Shown piece by piece: positions 43,080 to 51,699 of a stretch of DNA of 64,000 bases; the stretch's first letter is position 1; each line of letters opens with the position of its first letter. The notes beneath the pieces are model-generated. The model had not been told where the DNA came from. It saw only the letters and a program-made list of their open reading frames with translations, and did not search any database. Origin of the DNA: Thiohalobacter sp. IOR34 (lineage in GTDB: Bacteria > Pseudomonadota > Gammaproteobacteria > Thiohalobacterales > Thiohalobacteraceae); NCBI RefSeq assembly GCF_030406045.1, contig NZ_CP128988.1:1895438-1959437 (forward strand). Reading direction: 5' to 3'. The position numbers were made by a program, and so were the translations under genes.

Positions 43080-43901
43080 TCAGCCCACCCGCGTCAGCCG
43101 GCGCAGATAGTCTTCCGCGTCGACCTGTTCCTCGTCCGGCAGGCGATTGAGCAGGGCCTGCACCCGTTCGTTGTCGGAGGCCCGCACCTCCTCGGTAGTG
43201 CCGGTGAGCAGGATCCGCCCCTTGTCCAGGATGGTGATGCTGTCGGCGATCTTGAAGGCGCTCTCCAGTTCGTGGGTCACCACCACGATGGTGATGTTCA
43301 TGGAGTCGCGCAGGCGCAGGATCAGCTCGTCCAGCTCGGCCGATACCACCGGGTCGAGGCCGGCCGAGGGCTCGTCGAAGAACAGCACCTTGGGGTCCAT
43401 GACGATGGCGCGGGCCAAGGCCGCGCGCTTGATCATGCCGCCGGAGAGCTGGGCCGGCATCAGGTCCTCGAAGCCGGCCAGGTTGACCACCTCCAGCTTC
43501 ATGCGGCTCATGATGCGGATGGTGTTCTCGTCCAGCCGGGTGTGCTCGCGCAGCGGAAACTGCACGTTCTCGCCGACGGTCATCGAGGTGAACAGCGCCC
43601 CGCCCTGGAAGGAGACGCCCATCTGCTTGCGCAGTTCGTGCATCTCCCTGCCACTGAGCTGGCTGATATCACGGCCGAACAGGCGCACCGTGCCGCTGAC
43701 CGGGCGGTTCAACCCCAGCAGGTGGCGCAGCAGGGTCGACTTGCCGGAGCCGCTGCCACCCATGATGACGCGGATCTCGCCGGGCATCACCCGCAGGTCC
43801 ACCTCGTCGAGGATGCGCCGCTCGCCGTAGTAGGTGACCAGCTTCTCGATCTCGATCAGCGGCTGGACATCGGCCTGGGCTGGACTCTGGGTCTCGGACA
43901 T
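43080..43901 (-). CDS. mlaF: MlaF-like ABC transporter ATPase
   Basis: A 273-residue ATPase of the Mla family. The Walker A is GGSGSGKSTLLRHLLG, the signature motif LSGGMIKRAALARAI, and Walker B KVLFFDEPSAGLDPV followed by the H-loop VVTHELESA. It powers phospholipid movement through MlaE. The stop is 4 bp away from, and the gene directly follows, mlaE on the minus strand. The N-terminal 15 residues are extra compared with E. coli MlaF. Confidence 0.92.
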   Translation of the reverse strand: MSETQSPAQADVQPLIEIEKLVTYYGERRILDEVDLRVMPGEIRVIMGGSGSGKSTLLRHLLGLNRPVSGTVRLFGRDISQLSGREMHELRKQMGVSFQGGALFTSMTVGENVQFPLREHTRLDENTIRIMSRMKLEVVNLAGFEDLMPAQLSGGMIKRAALARAIVMDPKVLFFDEPSAGLDPVVSAELDELILRLRDSMNITIVVVTHELESAFKIADSITILDKGRILLTGTTEEVRASDNERVQALLNRLPDEEQVDAEDYLRRLTRVG

Positions 43902-43905
43902 GATC

Positions 43906-44694
43906 TCAGCGACTCAGGAAGAAGGTGAAGACCATGTCGGCGATGACGATGGCGGCGATGCACAGCACCACCGAGCGGGTGGTGCGCATGCCCAGTCCCT
44001 CGGCGCCGCCGCTGGCGGAGAAGCCGTTGATGCAGGCGACCAGGGCGATCAGCACCGCGAACACCAGGCTCTTGCTCATGCCCTGCACGATGTCGCTCAC
44101 CTCCAGCGAGGACAGCGCCAGGTTCCAGAAGGCGGACAGGCTCATGTGCAGCTGCAGGCTGCACAGCAGGCCGCCACCGAGCAGCGCCATGCTGTTGGCG
44201 AGCACGGTCAACGCCGGCACCATGACCATCATCGCCAGCATGATCGGCGCCACCAGGAAGCGCACCGGGTTGACCCCCAGCACCCGCAGGGCATCGATCT
44301 CCTGCGACATCTGCATGGCACCGATGCGTGCGGCGATCGCCGAGCCGGAACGGCCGGCGACCACGATACCGACGATCAGGGCCCCGAACTCGCGGCTGAT
44401 GGACAGCGCCAGGCCGGGAATGACCTGGGACTCGGCGCCGAAGTCGCGCAGGGTGTAGATCCCCTGCAGGGCCATCATCACGCCGTTGGCGAAGGACAGG
44501 ATGAGTACCACCGGGATGGCGTTGACCCCGACCCGCATCATCTCCGTGGCCACTGCCGACAGCCGCACCGGCTGTTTCAGCGACGGCCCGAGCAGCAGCC
44601 AGTAGAGGCTCTCCACCAGCAGCGCGGAGCCGTAGCCGAATTCCTCGACCCCGTTGACCAGTCGCCGTCCCAGGCCCTCCACCATCCCTCGCAT
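43906..44694 (-). CDS. mlaE: MlaE-like ABC permease
   Basis: A 262-residue MlaE permease with about five membrane helices. RLSAVATEMMRVGVNAIPVV, FGALIVGIVVAGRSGSAIAA (the conserved coupling region) and MQMSQEIDALRVLGVNPVRF are diagnostic. It forms the inner-membrane core of the MCE lipid transporter. The STAS gene lies 10 bp upstream, which in Mla systems fits an MlaB subunit. Confidence 0.92.
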   Translation of the reverse strand: MRGMVEGLGRRLVNGVEEFGYGSALLVESLYWLLLGPSLKQPVRLSAVATEMMRVGVNAIPVVLILSFANGVMMALQGIYTLRDFGAESQVIPGLALSISREFGALIVGIVVAGRSGSAIAARIGAMQMSQEIDALRVLGVNPVRFLVAPIMLAMMVMVPALTVLANSMALLGGGLLCSLQLHMSLSAFWNLALSSLEVSDIVQGMSKSLVFAVLIALVACINGFSASGGAEGLGMRTTRSVVLCIAAIVIADMVFTFFLSR

Positions 44695-44704
44695 GCGCGT
44701 TCCC

Positions 44705-45034
44705 TCAGCCGGCGGCCGGGCAGGCCTCCAGGTCGGGATAGAGGCTGAACACCTGGTCCAGGCGCGCCAGCCGCAGCACGTTGAGCGCCGTGTTGCTGAC
44801 CCCCAGCAGCCCGAACTGCAGGCCCTTGTCGCGCGCCATCTGCAGGCCCTCGACCAGGCTGGCCACCCCCGAGCTGTCGATGTACTCCACCGCCGACAGG
44901 TCGACCAGCGTCGGCTTGCCCTCGCCCAGGCAGCCGAGAATCACCGCCCGCGCATCCGGCGAACGGTACAGGTCGACCTCGCCATGCAGATGCACGACGG
45001 CATAGCCGCGCTCCAGTTTCACCTCGTAGTCCAT
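44705..45034 (-). CDS. STAS-domain protein (anti-anti-sigma factor or MlaB-like)
   Basis: A 109-residue single STAS domain. LVDLSAVEYIDSSGVASLVE holds the phosphorylatable serine (IDSSG). It sits between an RsbW-like kinase gene and mlaE, so two roles are plausible: RsbV-type partner in the adjacent switch, or MlaB that binds MlaF. Conservation of the DSSG serine favours a phosphorylation switch. 7 bp separate it from the kinase gene. Confidence 0.8.
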   Translation of the reverse strand: MDYEVKLERGYAVVHLHGEVDLYRSPDARAVILGCLGEGKPTLVDLSAVEYIDSSGVASLVEGLQMARDKGLQFGLLGVSNTALNVLRLARLDQVFSLYPDLEACPAAG

Positions 45035-45041
45035 GTCTTGG

Positions 45042-45479
45042 TCACATCCTCTCTTTCAGTTCGATACTCATGCGCAGCAGGTTTCCGGGCCCCTCCTGCC
45101 TGGGCAGGTACTCGATCTCGTCCATGATCTCGCGCATGAAGTGCACCCCCAGCCCGCCGGGCCGCAGCTCGTCCAGCCGCCGCGGCCGGATGGCCTCGGC
45201 CAGCACCGGCGCGGCCCGGTCCAGCAGGCGGAACTCCAGCCGCCCCGCTCGCTGTTCGACGGCCAGCTCGATGGTCTCGCCACGGCGGCCGTGATAGCCG
45301 TGCTGGATGATGTTCATGCAGGCCTCGTTGACCGCCAGCACCAGGCGCTCGACCTGCTGCCCGTCGAGGCCGGCGGCGCCGAGCGCCTCGCGCAGCCGCT
45401 CGCGCAGTCCGCCCAGTCCCTCGGCCACGGCCTCGAATCGGTAGTGCAAGGGCAGCCCCCGCTCCGCTTCATCCTTCAT
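45042..45479 (-). CDS. RsbW-like serine kinase / anti-sigma (HATPase_c)
   Basis: A 145-residue GHKL ATPase. The N box is VLAVNEACMNIIQHGY and the G box PGGLGVHFMREIMDEIEY. Such proteins phosphorylate a STAS antagonist or bind a sigma factor or other target. It overlaps the phosphatase gene upstream by 11 bp and lies 7 bp before the STAS gene, giving a complete phosphatase-kinase-STAS module. No dedicated sigma factor is seen nearby, so the output may not be transcriptional. Confidence 0.85.
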   Translation of the reverse strand: MKDEAERGLPLHYRFEAVAEGLGGLRERLREALGAAGLDGQQVERLVLAVNEACMNIIQHGYHGRRGETIELAVEQRAGRLEFRLLDRAAPVLAEAIRPRRLDELRPGGLGVHFMREIMDEIEYLPRQEGPGNLLRMSIELKERM

Positions 45480-47178
45480 CGTCGTCCACGGCCGTCACCA
45501 TCAGCAGGGTCAGGTCGTCCCTCAGCGTTCCCTGGTCGCGGCGAACCGCCTCGACAATACGATGCAAGCGCCGTTCCATCGTCGGCTCGTCCTGATGCTG
45601 GCGGATCAGGCGCTTCAGACCGGTGATACCGAGCTCGCTGCCCTGACGGGTGCGGGCCTCGGTGATGCCATCGGTGAAGAGGTAGAGAGGACCGTCGGCC
45701 AGGGAAAATGGCTCGGCACTGAAGCGGGTACCGGCCAGCACGCCGAGCGGCGGCGCCCCGGCCTCGAAGTTGCGCACCTCGCCGTTGGGCCGGAACTGGA
45801 GCACCGGCAGATGCCCGGCGTTGACCAGTTTTCCTTTGCCGGTCGAGGGGTTGTAGATGCCGAGCACGGCGGTGACGAACATTCCGCGGATCGCCGTCTC
45901 GCTGATTTCGCGGTTCAGCATGGCGGCCAGCGCCACCGGGTCGGTGACCCCCTTGCCCAGGCAGCGCAGCAGGCTGCTGGCCTTGGCCATCAGCAGCGCG
46001 GCGTTCATGCCCTTGCCGGAGACGTCGGCGATGGCGAAATAGACCTGCTCCCCGCGCGTCGGAAAATAGTCGTAGAAATCGCCAGAGAGCTGTCTCGCCG
46101 ACAGGTTGACGCCGGCGATCCCGCGGCAGGCGGCATTCGGCCGCGGCAGCAGGCTGCACTGCACCTCGCGTGCCAGGTCCAGCTCGCGGGCCAGTTCGGC
46201 GGCCAGCTCGTCGCGCTCGGCGAGGGTCTTCTCCAGCCGCCAGGTCAGTTCCTGGAAGCTGAGATTGTCCTCGGCCAGGCGCAGGTTGGCCTCGCGCAGC
46301 ACCTCCTCCAGGCCGAGCGGCCGGTCGATGCGCAGGCCGAGGGCGCGGGCCGCCTCCTCGCTGGCCGCGGCCACCTCGGCGAGCAGGGCGTCGACCTGCT
46401 CGGGTTGCAGATCGAAGGTCTCCTGGACCAGTTTCTGGCAACGGGCGAACACGGTGCGCTTGTCGGCCGCCGTGAACACCGCCGCCATCCAGTCGGCGCA
46501 GCGCGCCAGCCGGCACAGGCGCGCCACCTCCGGCGACAGGTCGCCGAGCACCGGCGAATGGTGATGGCCGAGTGCCTGGGCCAGGTCGGCGGGCAACTGC
46601 CAGTGACCGGCCAGCGCCTGGCCGGCCTGATCGTGGGTGGTGCCGAACAGCTGGCGTTCCAGCTCCAGCCGCTCGTCGGGGTTGGCCGTCTCCAGCCGTT
46701 CCCATTCGGCGACCCGATTCTGCTGCAGGTAGAGCAGCACCAGCAGCCCGAAGTCCTGCAGCAGCCCAAGGGTGAAGCACTCGTCCGGGTTCAGCCCGGC
46801 CGCCGAGGCCAGCAGGCGGGCGCAGACGCCACGCCGCAGGGCGGCATCCCAGTAACGGCCAAGATCCATGCCCGGTATCGCTTCAGGACGCAGGGCATCA
46901 CGCATGGCGATGCACAGCGCCAGGTTGCGCAGCGCGCGGTGACCGAGCAGGGTCACGGCGTGGGCCGCGGAGCGCACCTCGGAGCGGAAGCCGAAGAACG
47001 GCGAGTTGGCAATGCGCAGCAGCTCGGCGGTGAGCAGTGGATCGTTGGTGATGATGCCGCCCAGCTTGCGGCTGTCGATGTCGGGGTTGGAGCAGGCATG
47101 GACGATCTGGATCGTCTCCTTCGGCGGTGCCGGCAAGTCGGCGGGGCGGATCTCGGAAAGTGTCACTGCAGTCTGCAT
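45469..47178 (-). CDS. HDOD-SpoIIE-type PP2C phosphatase
   Basis: A 569-residue protein. An N-terminal HDOD domain (about 15-215; IITNDPLLTAELLRIANSPFF) is followed by a coiled-coil (about 300-345) and a SpoIIE/PP2C domain (about 350-560). Metal-binding motifs ARQLSGDFYDYF, ADVSGKGMNAAL, TDGITEAR and DDLTLLM are present. RsbU-like phosphatases of this kind dephosphorylate STAS proteins, here probably the one at 44705. 3 bp after the GGDEF-EAL gene. Confidence 0.88.
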   Translation of the reverse strand: MQTAVTLSEIRPADLPAPPKETIQIVHACSNPDIDSRKLGGIITNDPLLTAELLRIANSPFFGFRSEVRSAAHAVTLLGHRALRNLALCIAMRDALRPEAIPGMDLGRYWDAALRRGVCARLLASAAGLNPDECFTLGLLQDFGLLVLLYLQQNRVAEWERLETANPDERLELERQLFGTTHDQAGQALAGHWQLPADLAQALGHHHSPVLGDLSPEVARLCRLARCADWMAAVFTAADKRTVFARCQKLVQETFDLQPEQVDALLAEVAAASEEAARALGLRIDRPLGLEEVLREANLRLAEDNLSFQELTWRLEKTLAERDELAAELARELDLAREVQCSLLPRPNAACRGIAGVNLSARQLSGDFYDYFPTRGEQVYFAIADVSGKGMNAALLMAKASSLLRCLGKGVTDPVALAAMLNREISETAIRGMFVTAVLGIYNPSTGKGKLVNAGHLPVLQFRPNGEVRNFEAGAPPLGVLAGTRFSAEPFSLADGPLYLFTDGITEARTRQGSELGITGLKRLIRQHQDEPTMERRLHRIVEAVRRDQGTLRDDLTLLMVTAVDDDEG

Positions 47179-47181
47179 GGC

Positions 47182-49569
47182 CTACCCCAGAGGAATCACG
47201 TTGCTGGCGCCGTGGCTGCGCGCCGACTCCAGCAGCCGGCTGAGCGGTTCGGGCCGGCCCAGCCAGTAACCCTGCCCCCAGTCGACACCGATGCCACGCA
47301 GGATGTCGAACACCCGCTCGTTCTCGACGAACTCGGCAATGGTCTCCATGCCCATCACCTTGGCCACCTCGTTGATCGCCTTGACCATCGCCTGATTGTC
47401 CGGGTTGTGGTCCATGTCGCGGACGAAGGAGCCGTCGATCTTCAGGTAGTCGACGGGCAGCTCCTTGAGATAGGCGAAGGAACTGAGGCCGCTGCCGAAG
47501 TCGTCCAGCGCAAAGCGGCAGCCGACCGCCCGCAATTCGTCAATGAAGCGGCGCGCCTGGCTGATATGGCTGATGGCGGCGGTCTCGGTGATCTCGAAAC
47601 ACAACTGGCCAGCGAGACCGTCACAGCCGCGCAAGCGGTCCAGAATGTAGTCCAGAAACCCCTCCTCGTTGAACGACTGGCCGGAAAGATTGACTGAGAG
47701 ATTGAGCGCCAGGCCACGGCCGTGCAGCTCGGTGAGCGCGGCCAGGGCGTGCTCCACCACCCAGCGATCGAGGCTGGCCATCAGGTGGAAACGCTCGGCG
47801 GCGGGAATAAACTGGGCGGGCGGCACATGTTCTCCCTTTTCGTCCAGCATCCGTACCAGCACCTCGTAGCGTTGCAGCGCACTGTCCTCAGCGGTAGAGA
47901 CGATGGGCTGGACGAAGAGTTCGAAGCGCCCCTGCTCCAGCGCGGCGCGCACCGCCGCCACCATGCCCATCTGCTCACGCCGCTGGCTCAGCTCCCGGTC
48001 ATCCTCGCGGTACAGGTGGATGCGGTTACGCCCGCCCTCCTTGGCCGCGTAGCAGGCGATGTCGGCCGCCGACAGCAGCCCCTTCACGTCGGCCGATTCC
48101 GGAGTGATCGGCACCAGGCCGACGCTGACCCCGATGCGGAAGCTCCTGCCCTTCCAGTTGAACTCGAAATCGTTGATCCGCTCGCGCAGCTCCTGGGCCA
48201 ACTGGATGGCCCGTTCCGGCGGGCATTGCATCAGCAGCAGCCCGAACTCGTCCCCGCCGAGCCGCGCCAGGGTATCGGACTGGCGCAGACCCTGGCCCAG
48301 CAGCTCGCTGAGGTGGATCAGCAACTGGTCACCGGCCATGTGGCCGCAGGTGTCGTTGACCACCTTGAACTGGTCCAGATCGAAGTAGCAGAGGGTGTGC
48401 TGGCAGCGATCGCGCAGCGCGAGTTCCCGCGCCCGGTGCAGCCGCTGCAGGAACTCGGCCCGATTGTAGAGTCCGGTCAACGGATCGTGGCTGGCCTGGT
48501 AGGAGAGTTCCTGGCGCAGCTTGCTGGTGAGACTGATGTCGTGCAGCACCATCACCGCACCGCTGATCACCCCTTCCTCGAACACCGGGGTCACTGCAAT
48601 GCTCAGGCTGATCGCCTCGCCGTGCTCGCGCTCCAGTCGATAGTTGCCGACATTGCAGGCGGCCCGGTCGCCGGCCACGCAGGCCAGCATGGGATTGACC
48701 AGGGTCTCACCGGTGGACTCGTCGACCAGCCGCATGACCTCCATCACCTGTCGGCCGCGGCAGTCCCCCGCCTCGCTGTGCAGCAGCCCCAGGGCCACCG
48801 CGTTGAGATAGAGGATGCGGCCATGCTGATCGGTGCGGATCACGGCATCGCCAATCGAGTTGAGGGTCACCTCGGCCAGTTCCTTGACCCTCAGCAGCTC
48901 GGCCTCCGAGGCGCACAGGGAATGGAAGGCACGGTTGACGAAACCCGCCAGATAGCCGATCTCGCCCGGCGCCGACTCGTCGAAATGGACATCGTCCCGT
49001 CCCAGGGATTTCTGCTGCGCCACATCGGCCATGGCGGCCAACGGCCGGGTCAACAGCCGCTCCAGCACGTTGCGCAGGGCCATGCCGAACAGCAAGAGCA
49101 GGACACCGAGACTCAGCAGCAGCATGCGGCGCTGTTCGTGAAGGACGCTGTCCAGGCTCGGAAAGACCAGCAGCAGTTCCACCTGGCCATCGCCCAGGCC
49201 GCCTCGGCGCTGCGGCTCGCCATCCGCCAGGGCCTCGGCCTCACCGGCCACGGCCAGCACCCGGCCCGCCCGCTCGAGGCGCAGGTAACGCGCGCCGCTG
49301 GTCTCGAGCAGATGCCGCAGCTGATGCTCCAGCCGGTCAGGGGACAGGGCGGCGTCGCCTGCCAGCTTCTGGCCGATGTGGTAGGCGGCGCTGTCGGCCT
49401 GGGCGGCACGTTGCGCCTCCAGATCCTCGCGCCGGTCGGCCAGCAGCAGGATGGCAAAGAGCAGGCCGATGATCACCAAGCCCCAGAAGACGATCACCGT
49501 CACCTGGGTGGAGAGGCTGCCGAGCCGCTGCTCCATGCTGCTCGGAGTGTGCGGCCCGCCCGGCTTCAT
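47182..49569 (-). CDS. Membrane GGDEF-EAL protein with PAS domain
   Basis: A 795-residue c-di-GMP enzyme. Two transmembrane helices (about 20-40 and 155-175) enclose a periplasmic sensor, followed by a HAMP-like linker and a PAS domain (about 230-350). The GGDEF domain has LARLGGDEFGLLL near residue 436. The EAL domain opens with EVLVRM (EVL instead of EAL) and keeps FEITETAAI, DDFGSGLSSFAYL and VDYLKIDGSF, so it looks active. The ATG at 49569 overlaps the upstream gene by ATGA. It may provide the signal for the YcgR-like protein at 35464. Confidence 0.88.
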   Translation of the reverse strand: MKPGGPHTPSSMEQRLGSLSTQVTVIVFWGLVIIGLLFAILLLADRREDLEAQRAAQADSAAYHIGQKLAGDAALSPDRLEHQLRHLLETSGARYLRLERAGRVLAVAGEAEALADGEPQRRGGLGDGQVELLLVFPSLDSVLHEQRRMLLLSLGVLLLLFGMALRNVLERLLTRPLAAMADVAQQKSLGRDDVHFDESAPGEIGYLAGFVNRAFHSLCASEAELLRVKELAEVTLNSIGDAVIRTDQHGRILYLNAVALGLLHSEAGDCRGRQVMEVMRLVDESTGETLVNPMLACVAGDRAACNVGNYRLEREHGEAISLSIAVTPVFEEGVISGAVMVLHDISLTSKLRQELSYQASHDPLTGLYNRAEFLQRLHRARELALRDRCQHTLCYFDLDQFKVVNDTCGHMAGDQLLIHLSELLGQGLRQSDTLARLGGDEFGLLLMQCPPERAIQLAQELRERINDFEFNWKGRSFRIGVSVGLVPITPESADVKGLLSAADIACYAAKEGGRNRIHLYREDDRELSQRREQMGMVAAVRAALEQGRFELFVQPIVSTAEDSALQRYEVLVRMLDEKGEHVPPAQFIPAAERFHLMASLDRWVVEHALAALTELHGRGLALNLSVNLSGQSFNEEGFLDYILDRLRGCDGLAGQLCFEITETAAISHISQARRFIDELRAVGCRFALDDFGSGLSSFAYLKELPVDYLKIDGSFVRDMDHNPDNQAMVKAINEVAKVMGMETIAEFVENERVFDILRGIGVDWGQGYWLGRPEPLSRLLESARSHGASNVIPLG

Positions 49570-49955
49570 CGCAGCCCCGCCCTGCGCAGTGCCAGCACCA
49601 TCGGGCAGATGCCACTGAGCCCGGCGGCGATCATGGCATAGCCGACCAGCCAGGGAACCCACCAGAGGGTGCCCGGATAAAGATACAGCGACGGGAACAG
49701 CAGCAGGACCAGCACCAGCCGCAGCCCCCGCTCGGCCTCGAAGGGCAGACAGCCAACCCCCGCAGGACAGGCTGCATCGGGAAAGTGCCGTTCACCACCA
49801 AAGCGCAGCCGCCAGAGCAGCAGGGATAGACGCAGATTGGTCACCCCCTCGAACAGCAGCAGCACCAGCAGCGCCTGCAGCAGCCGCGGCTCGTCGAAAA
49901 ACAGCCCGACAATCAGCCAGATGCCTATGAAAAGTCGAAAGTTGCTGTCGCTCAT
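49566..49955 (-). CDS. Small membrane protein, DUF2892/YgaP-like
   Basis: A 129-residue protein with three or four hydrophobic stretches (FRLFIGIWLIVGLFF, LRLVLVLLLFPSLYL, WVPWLVGYAMIAAG). The end GLSGICPMVLALRR resembles the G-x-CP motif of DUF2892 membrane proteins. Two cysteines near ACPAGVGCLP lie in a loop. It is the first gene of the run down to 41461. Function unknown. Confidence 0.6.
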   Translation of the reverse strand: MSDSNFRLFIGIWLIVGLFFDEPRLLQALLVLLLFEGVTNLRLSLLLWRLRFGGERHFPDAACPAGVGCLPFEAERGLRLVLVLLLFPSLYLYPGTLWWVPWLVGYAMIAAGLSGICPMVLALRRAGLR

Positions 49956-50071
49956 GTCGCGTCACGCGGCCGACGGGAAGGCGGCCATCATCAGGTATAA
50001 GGACTAGATCGACCATTGCCGGCATTCTTTGAATTTTTTGTAATACAATCCGCAACCCAAGATGCCGTGTT

Positions 50072-50085
50072 CGGTCGAACGACCG
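50072..50085. promoter_or_regulatory. Palindrome between divergent genes
   Basis: CGGTCG-AA-CGACCG is a perfect 6-bp inverted repeat in the 49956-50110 divergent spacer. A TACAAT box at 50044-50049 could be a -10 for the plus-strand gene, though no good -35 is at the right distance. Possible operator. Confidence 0.3.
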
Positions 50086-50110
50086 ATCCGGAAGCGACCC
50101 GGGACACACC

Positions 50111-50599
50111 ATGCCATTGACGGACCTTCTGCTGCTGTCGCTGCTGATCCTGATCAATGGCGCCCCCATCCTCGTCCGCCAGTGGCTGGGAAGCCGCCTC
50201 TCGGCCCCGCTCGACGCCGGGCGCAAACTGGCGGACGGGCGTCCCCTGTTCGGCGCCTCCAAGACCTGGCGCGGCCTGGCCGCGGCGCTGCTCTGCGGCG
50301 GCCTCGCCGCCCCCCTGCTCGGCCTGCCCTGGAGCCTGGGTCTGGCCATGGCCGCCGCCGCCATGGCCGGTGACCTGCTGTCGAGCTTCACCAAGCGGCG
50401 CCTCGGCATCGAACCCAGCGGCCAGGCGCTGGGCCTCGACCAGATCCCGGAGTCGCTGCTGCCCCTGCTGGTGGCGCGCCACTGGCTGCCCGCCCTCGGC
50501 CTGGGCGAGGCGCTGCTGCTGTCGCTGCTCTTCCTGGTGGTGGAACTGGGGCTGTCGCGGCTGCTCTACCGGCTGAGAATCCGCAAGCGGCCGTATTGA
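50111..50599 (+). CDS. CDP-archaeol synthase (CarS/DUF46)-like membrane protein
   Basis: A 162-residue, multi-helix membrane protein. RPLFGASKTWRGLAAALLCG, MAGDLLSSFTKRRLGIEPSG and LGLDQIPESLLPLL match the CarS-like family (related to CdsA), in which the K-T-W-R, D-S-F-K-R and L-D-Q-x-P-E-S residues bind CTP and metal. Archaeal members make CDP-archaeol. The bacterial substrate is not established and may be another lipid phosphate. It is transcribed divergently from the DUF2892-like gene. Confidence 0.75.
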   Translation: MPLTDLLLLSLLILINGAPILVRQWLGSRLSAPLDAGRKLADGRPLFGASKTWRGLAAALLCGGLAAPLLGLPWSLGLAMAAAAMAGDLLSSFTKRRLGIEPSGQALGLDQIPESLLPLLVARHWLPALGLGEALLLSLLFLVVELGLSRLLYRLRIRKRPY

Positions 50600-50609
50600 G
50601 GGAAGAACT

Positions 50610-50730
50610 CAGAATTCAGAAGTCAGAAGCGGCGCTTCGCGCCGCATCGCGACCTGGCGATCGCTCCTACCCCGTAACTTCTGACTTCTGACTTCTGACT
50701 TCTGACTTCTGACTTCTGGATTCTGAATTC
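50610..50730. repeat. Heptanucleotide tandem repeat with flanking inverted copy
   Basis: Six copies of ACTTCTG run from 50677 to 50718 and end in GATTCTGAATTC. On the left, CAGAATTCAGAAGTCAGAAG (50610-50629) is the reverse complement of this right end. The middle contains GGCGCTTCGCGCC and a decayed REP half (50645-50670). It lies between convergent genes and could form a long hairpin. Confidence 0.85.
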
Positions 50731-51688
50731 ACCCCTCCCCCCGCCTCAACTCATGCAGGGTGATCTCGGGGGGGCAGTTGAGGCGCACGTCGACCACGCT
50801 GACGCCGCTGCCGCGGGAGGTATAGCCCCGCAGGGTGCGGAAACGCCAGCTGCCGCGGCAGTAGGCGCGCGGGCAGTCGGCATTGCAGATCAGCGGGATA
50901 CCGCCGGGAAGGCAGATCTGACCGCCATGGGTATGGCCGCAGAGCATCAGGTCGAAGCCGGCATAGGCGGCCTGGCGGTAGATCTCGGGGGAATGGGCCA
51001 GCAGCACGGCAGCCTCGTGCCCGGGGATGGCATCGGCGGCCTTCTCCAGGTTGTCGGCCCGGTGGTAGTGGGGATCGTCGATCCCGGCCAGGTGCAGGCG
51101 CTGCCCCTCCCGCTCCAGCGGCACCGACTCGTTCATCAGCATACGGATGCCCATCCCTTCCAGACCGGGCAGCATGCGGATGCTGTCGTGATTGCCGAGG
51201 ATGCCGTAGACCGGCCCCTGCAGCCGCTCGCGGAGCTGGCGCATGCCGGCCAGCGCCGCCTCGTAGGGACCGAAGGTCCGGGCGCGAAAATCGCCGGTGA
51301 GCACGCAGATGTCGTAGTCCAGGCCGGCCACGGCATCCGCCAGCACCGCCGGCATGTCCTCGTGCATATCCACATGCAGGTCGGACAGCTGCAGGATGCG
51401 AAAGCCCTCGAAGGCCGCCGGCAGCCGGGGCAGCATGACGCGGTGGCGTTCGATGCGGATCGTCCGGGCATTGCGCCGGCCCCGGCCGTAGAGACCAGAG
51501 ACGCGCAGCAGATTGCGGATCAGGCCGTGGACCGAATACCAGTTCTCGAGATGGAACAGATTGCGCCCCAGGCCGAACACCCGCGCCTCGTAGTCCTGCT
51601 CGACACCGATCCGCTGCTGCAGGTGGGTACGGCCGATGCGCTGAGTGAGCCAGGCCTGCATCGCTTCATCCATTGGCGGACAGCGCAT
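50729..51688 (-). CDS. Membrane-associated metallophosphoesterase
   Basis: A 319-residue calcineurin-like phosphoesterase. Metal ligands are visible in ILQLSDLHVDMH (D, H), LTGDFRA, LGNHDS (N, H), LLAHSP and CGHTHGGQI. This set matches the YaeI/UDP-2,3-diacylglucosamine hydrolase-like group acting on phosphoesters near the membrane. ATG 51688 has AAGGGG 7 nt upstream; ATG 51673 is possible. The stop codon lies at the edge of the heptamer repeat. Substrate unknown. Confidence 0.82.
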   Translation of the reverse strand: MRCPPMDEAMQAWLTQRIGRTHLQQRIGVEQDYEARVFGLGRNLFHLENWYSVHGLIRNLLRVSGLYGRGRRNARTIRIERHRVMLPRLPAAFEGFRILQLSDLHVDMHEDMPAVLADAVAGLDYDICVLTGDFRARTFGPYEAALAGMRQLRERLQGPVYGILGNHDSIRMLPGLEGMGIRMLMNESVPLEREGQRLHLAGIDDPHYHRADNLEKAADAIPGHEAAVLLAHSPEIYRQAAYAGFDLMLCGHTHGGQICLPGGIPLICNADCPRAYCRGSWRFRTLRGYTSRGSGVSVVDVRLNCPPEITLHELRRGEG

Positions 51689-51699
51689 TTCCGGCCCCT

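Noticed and set aside
45562..49641. Long plus-strand frames across the phosphatase and GGDEF-EAL genes
   Set aside because: Shadows of well-conserved minus-strand genes; composition is His/Gln/Leu-rich with no motifs.
50677..50718. CRISPR-like array from the regular repeats
   Set aside because: Repeats are contiguous 7-mers without spacers and there are no cas genes.
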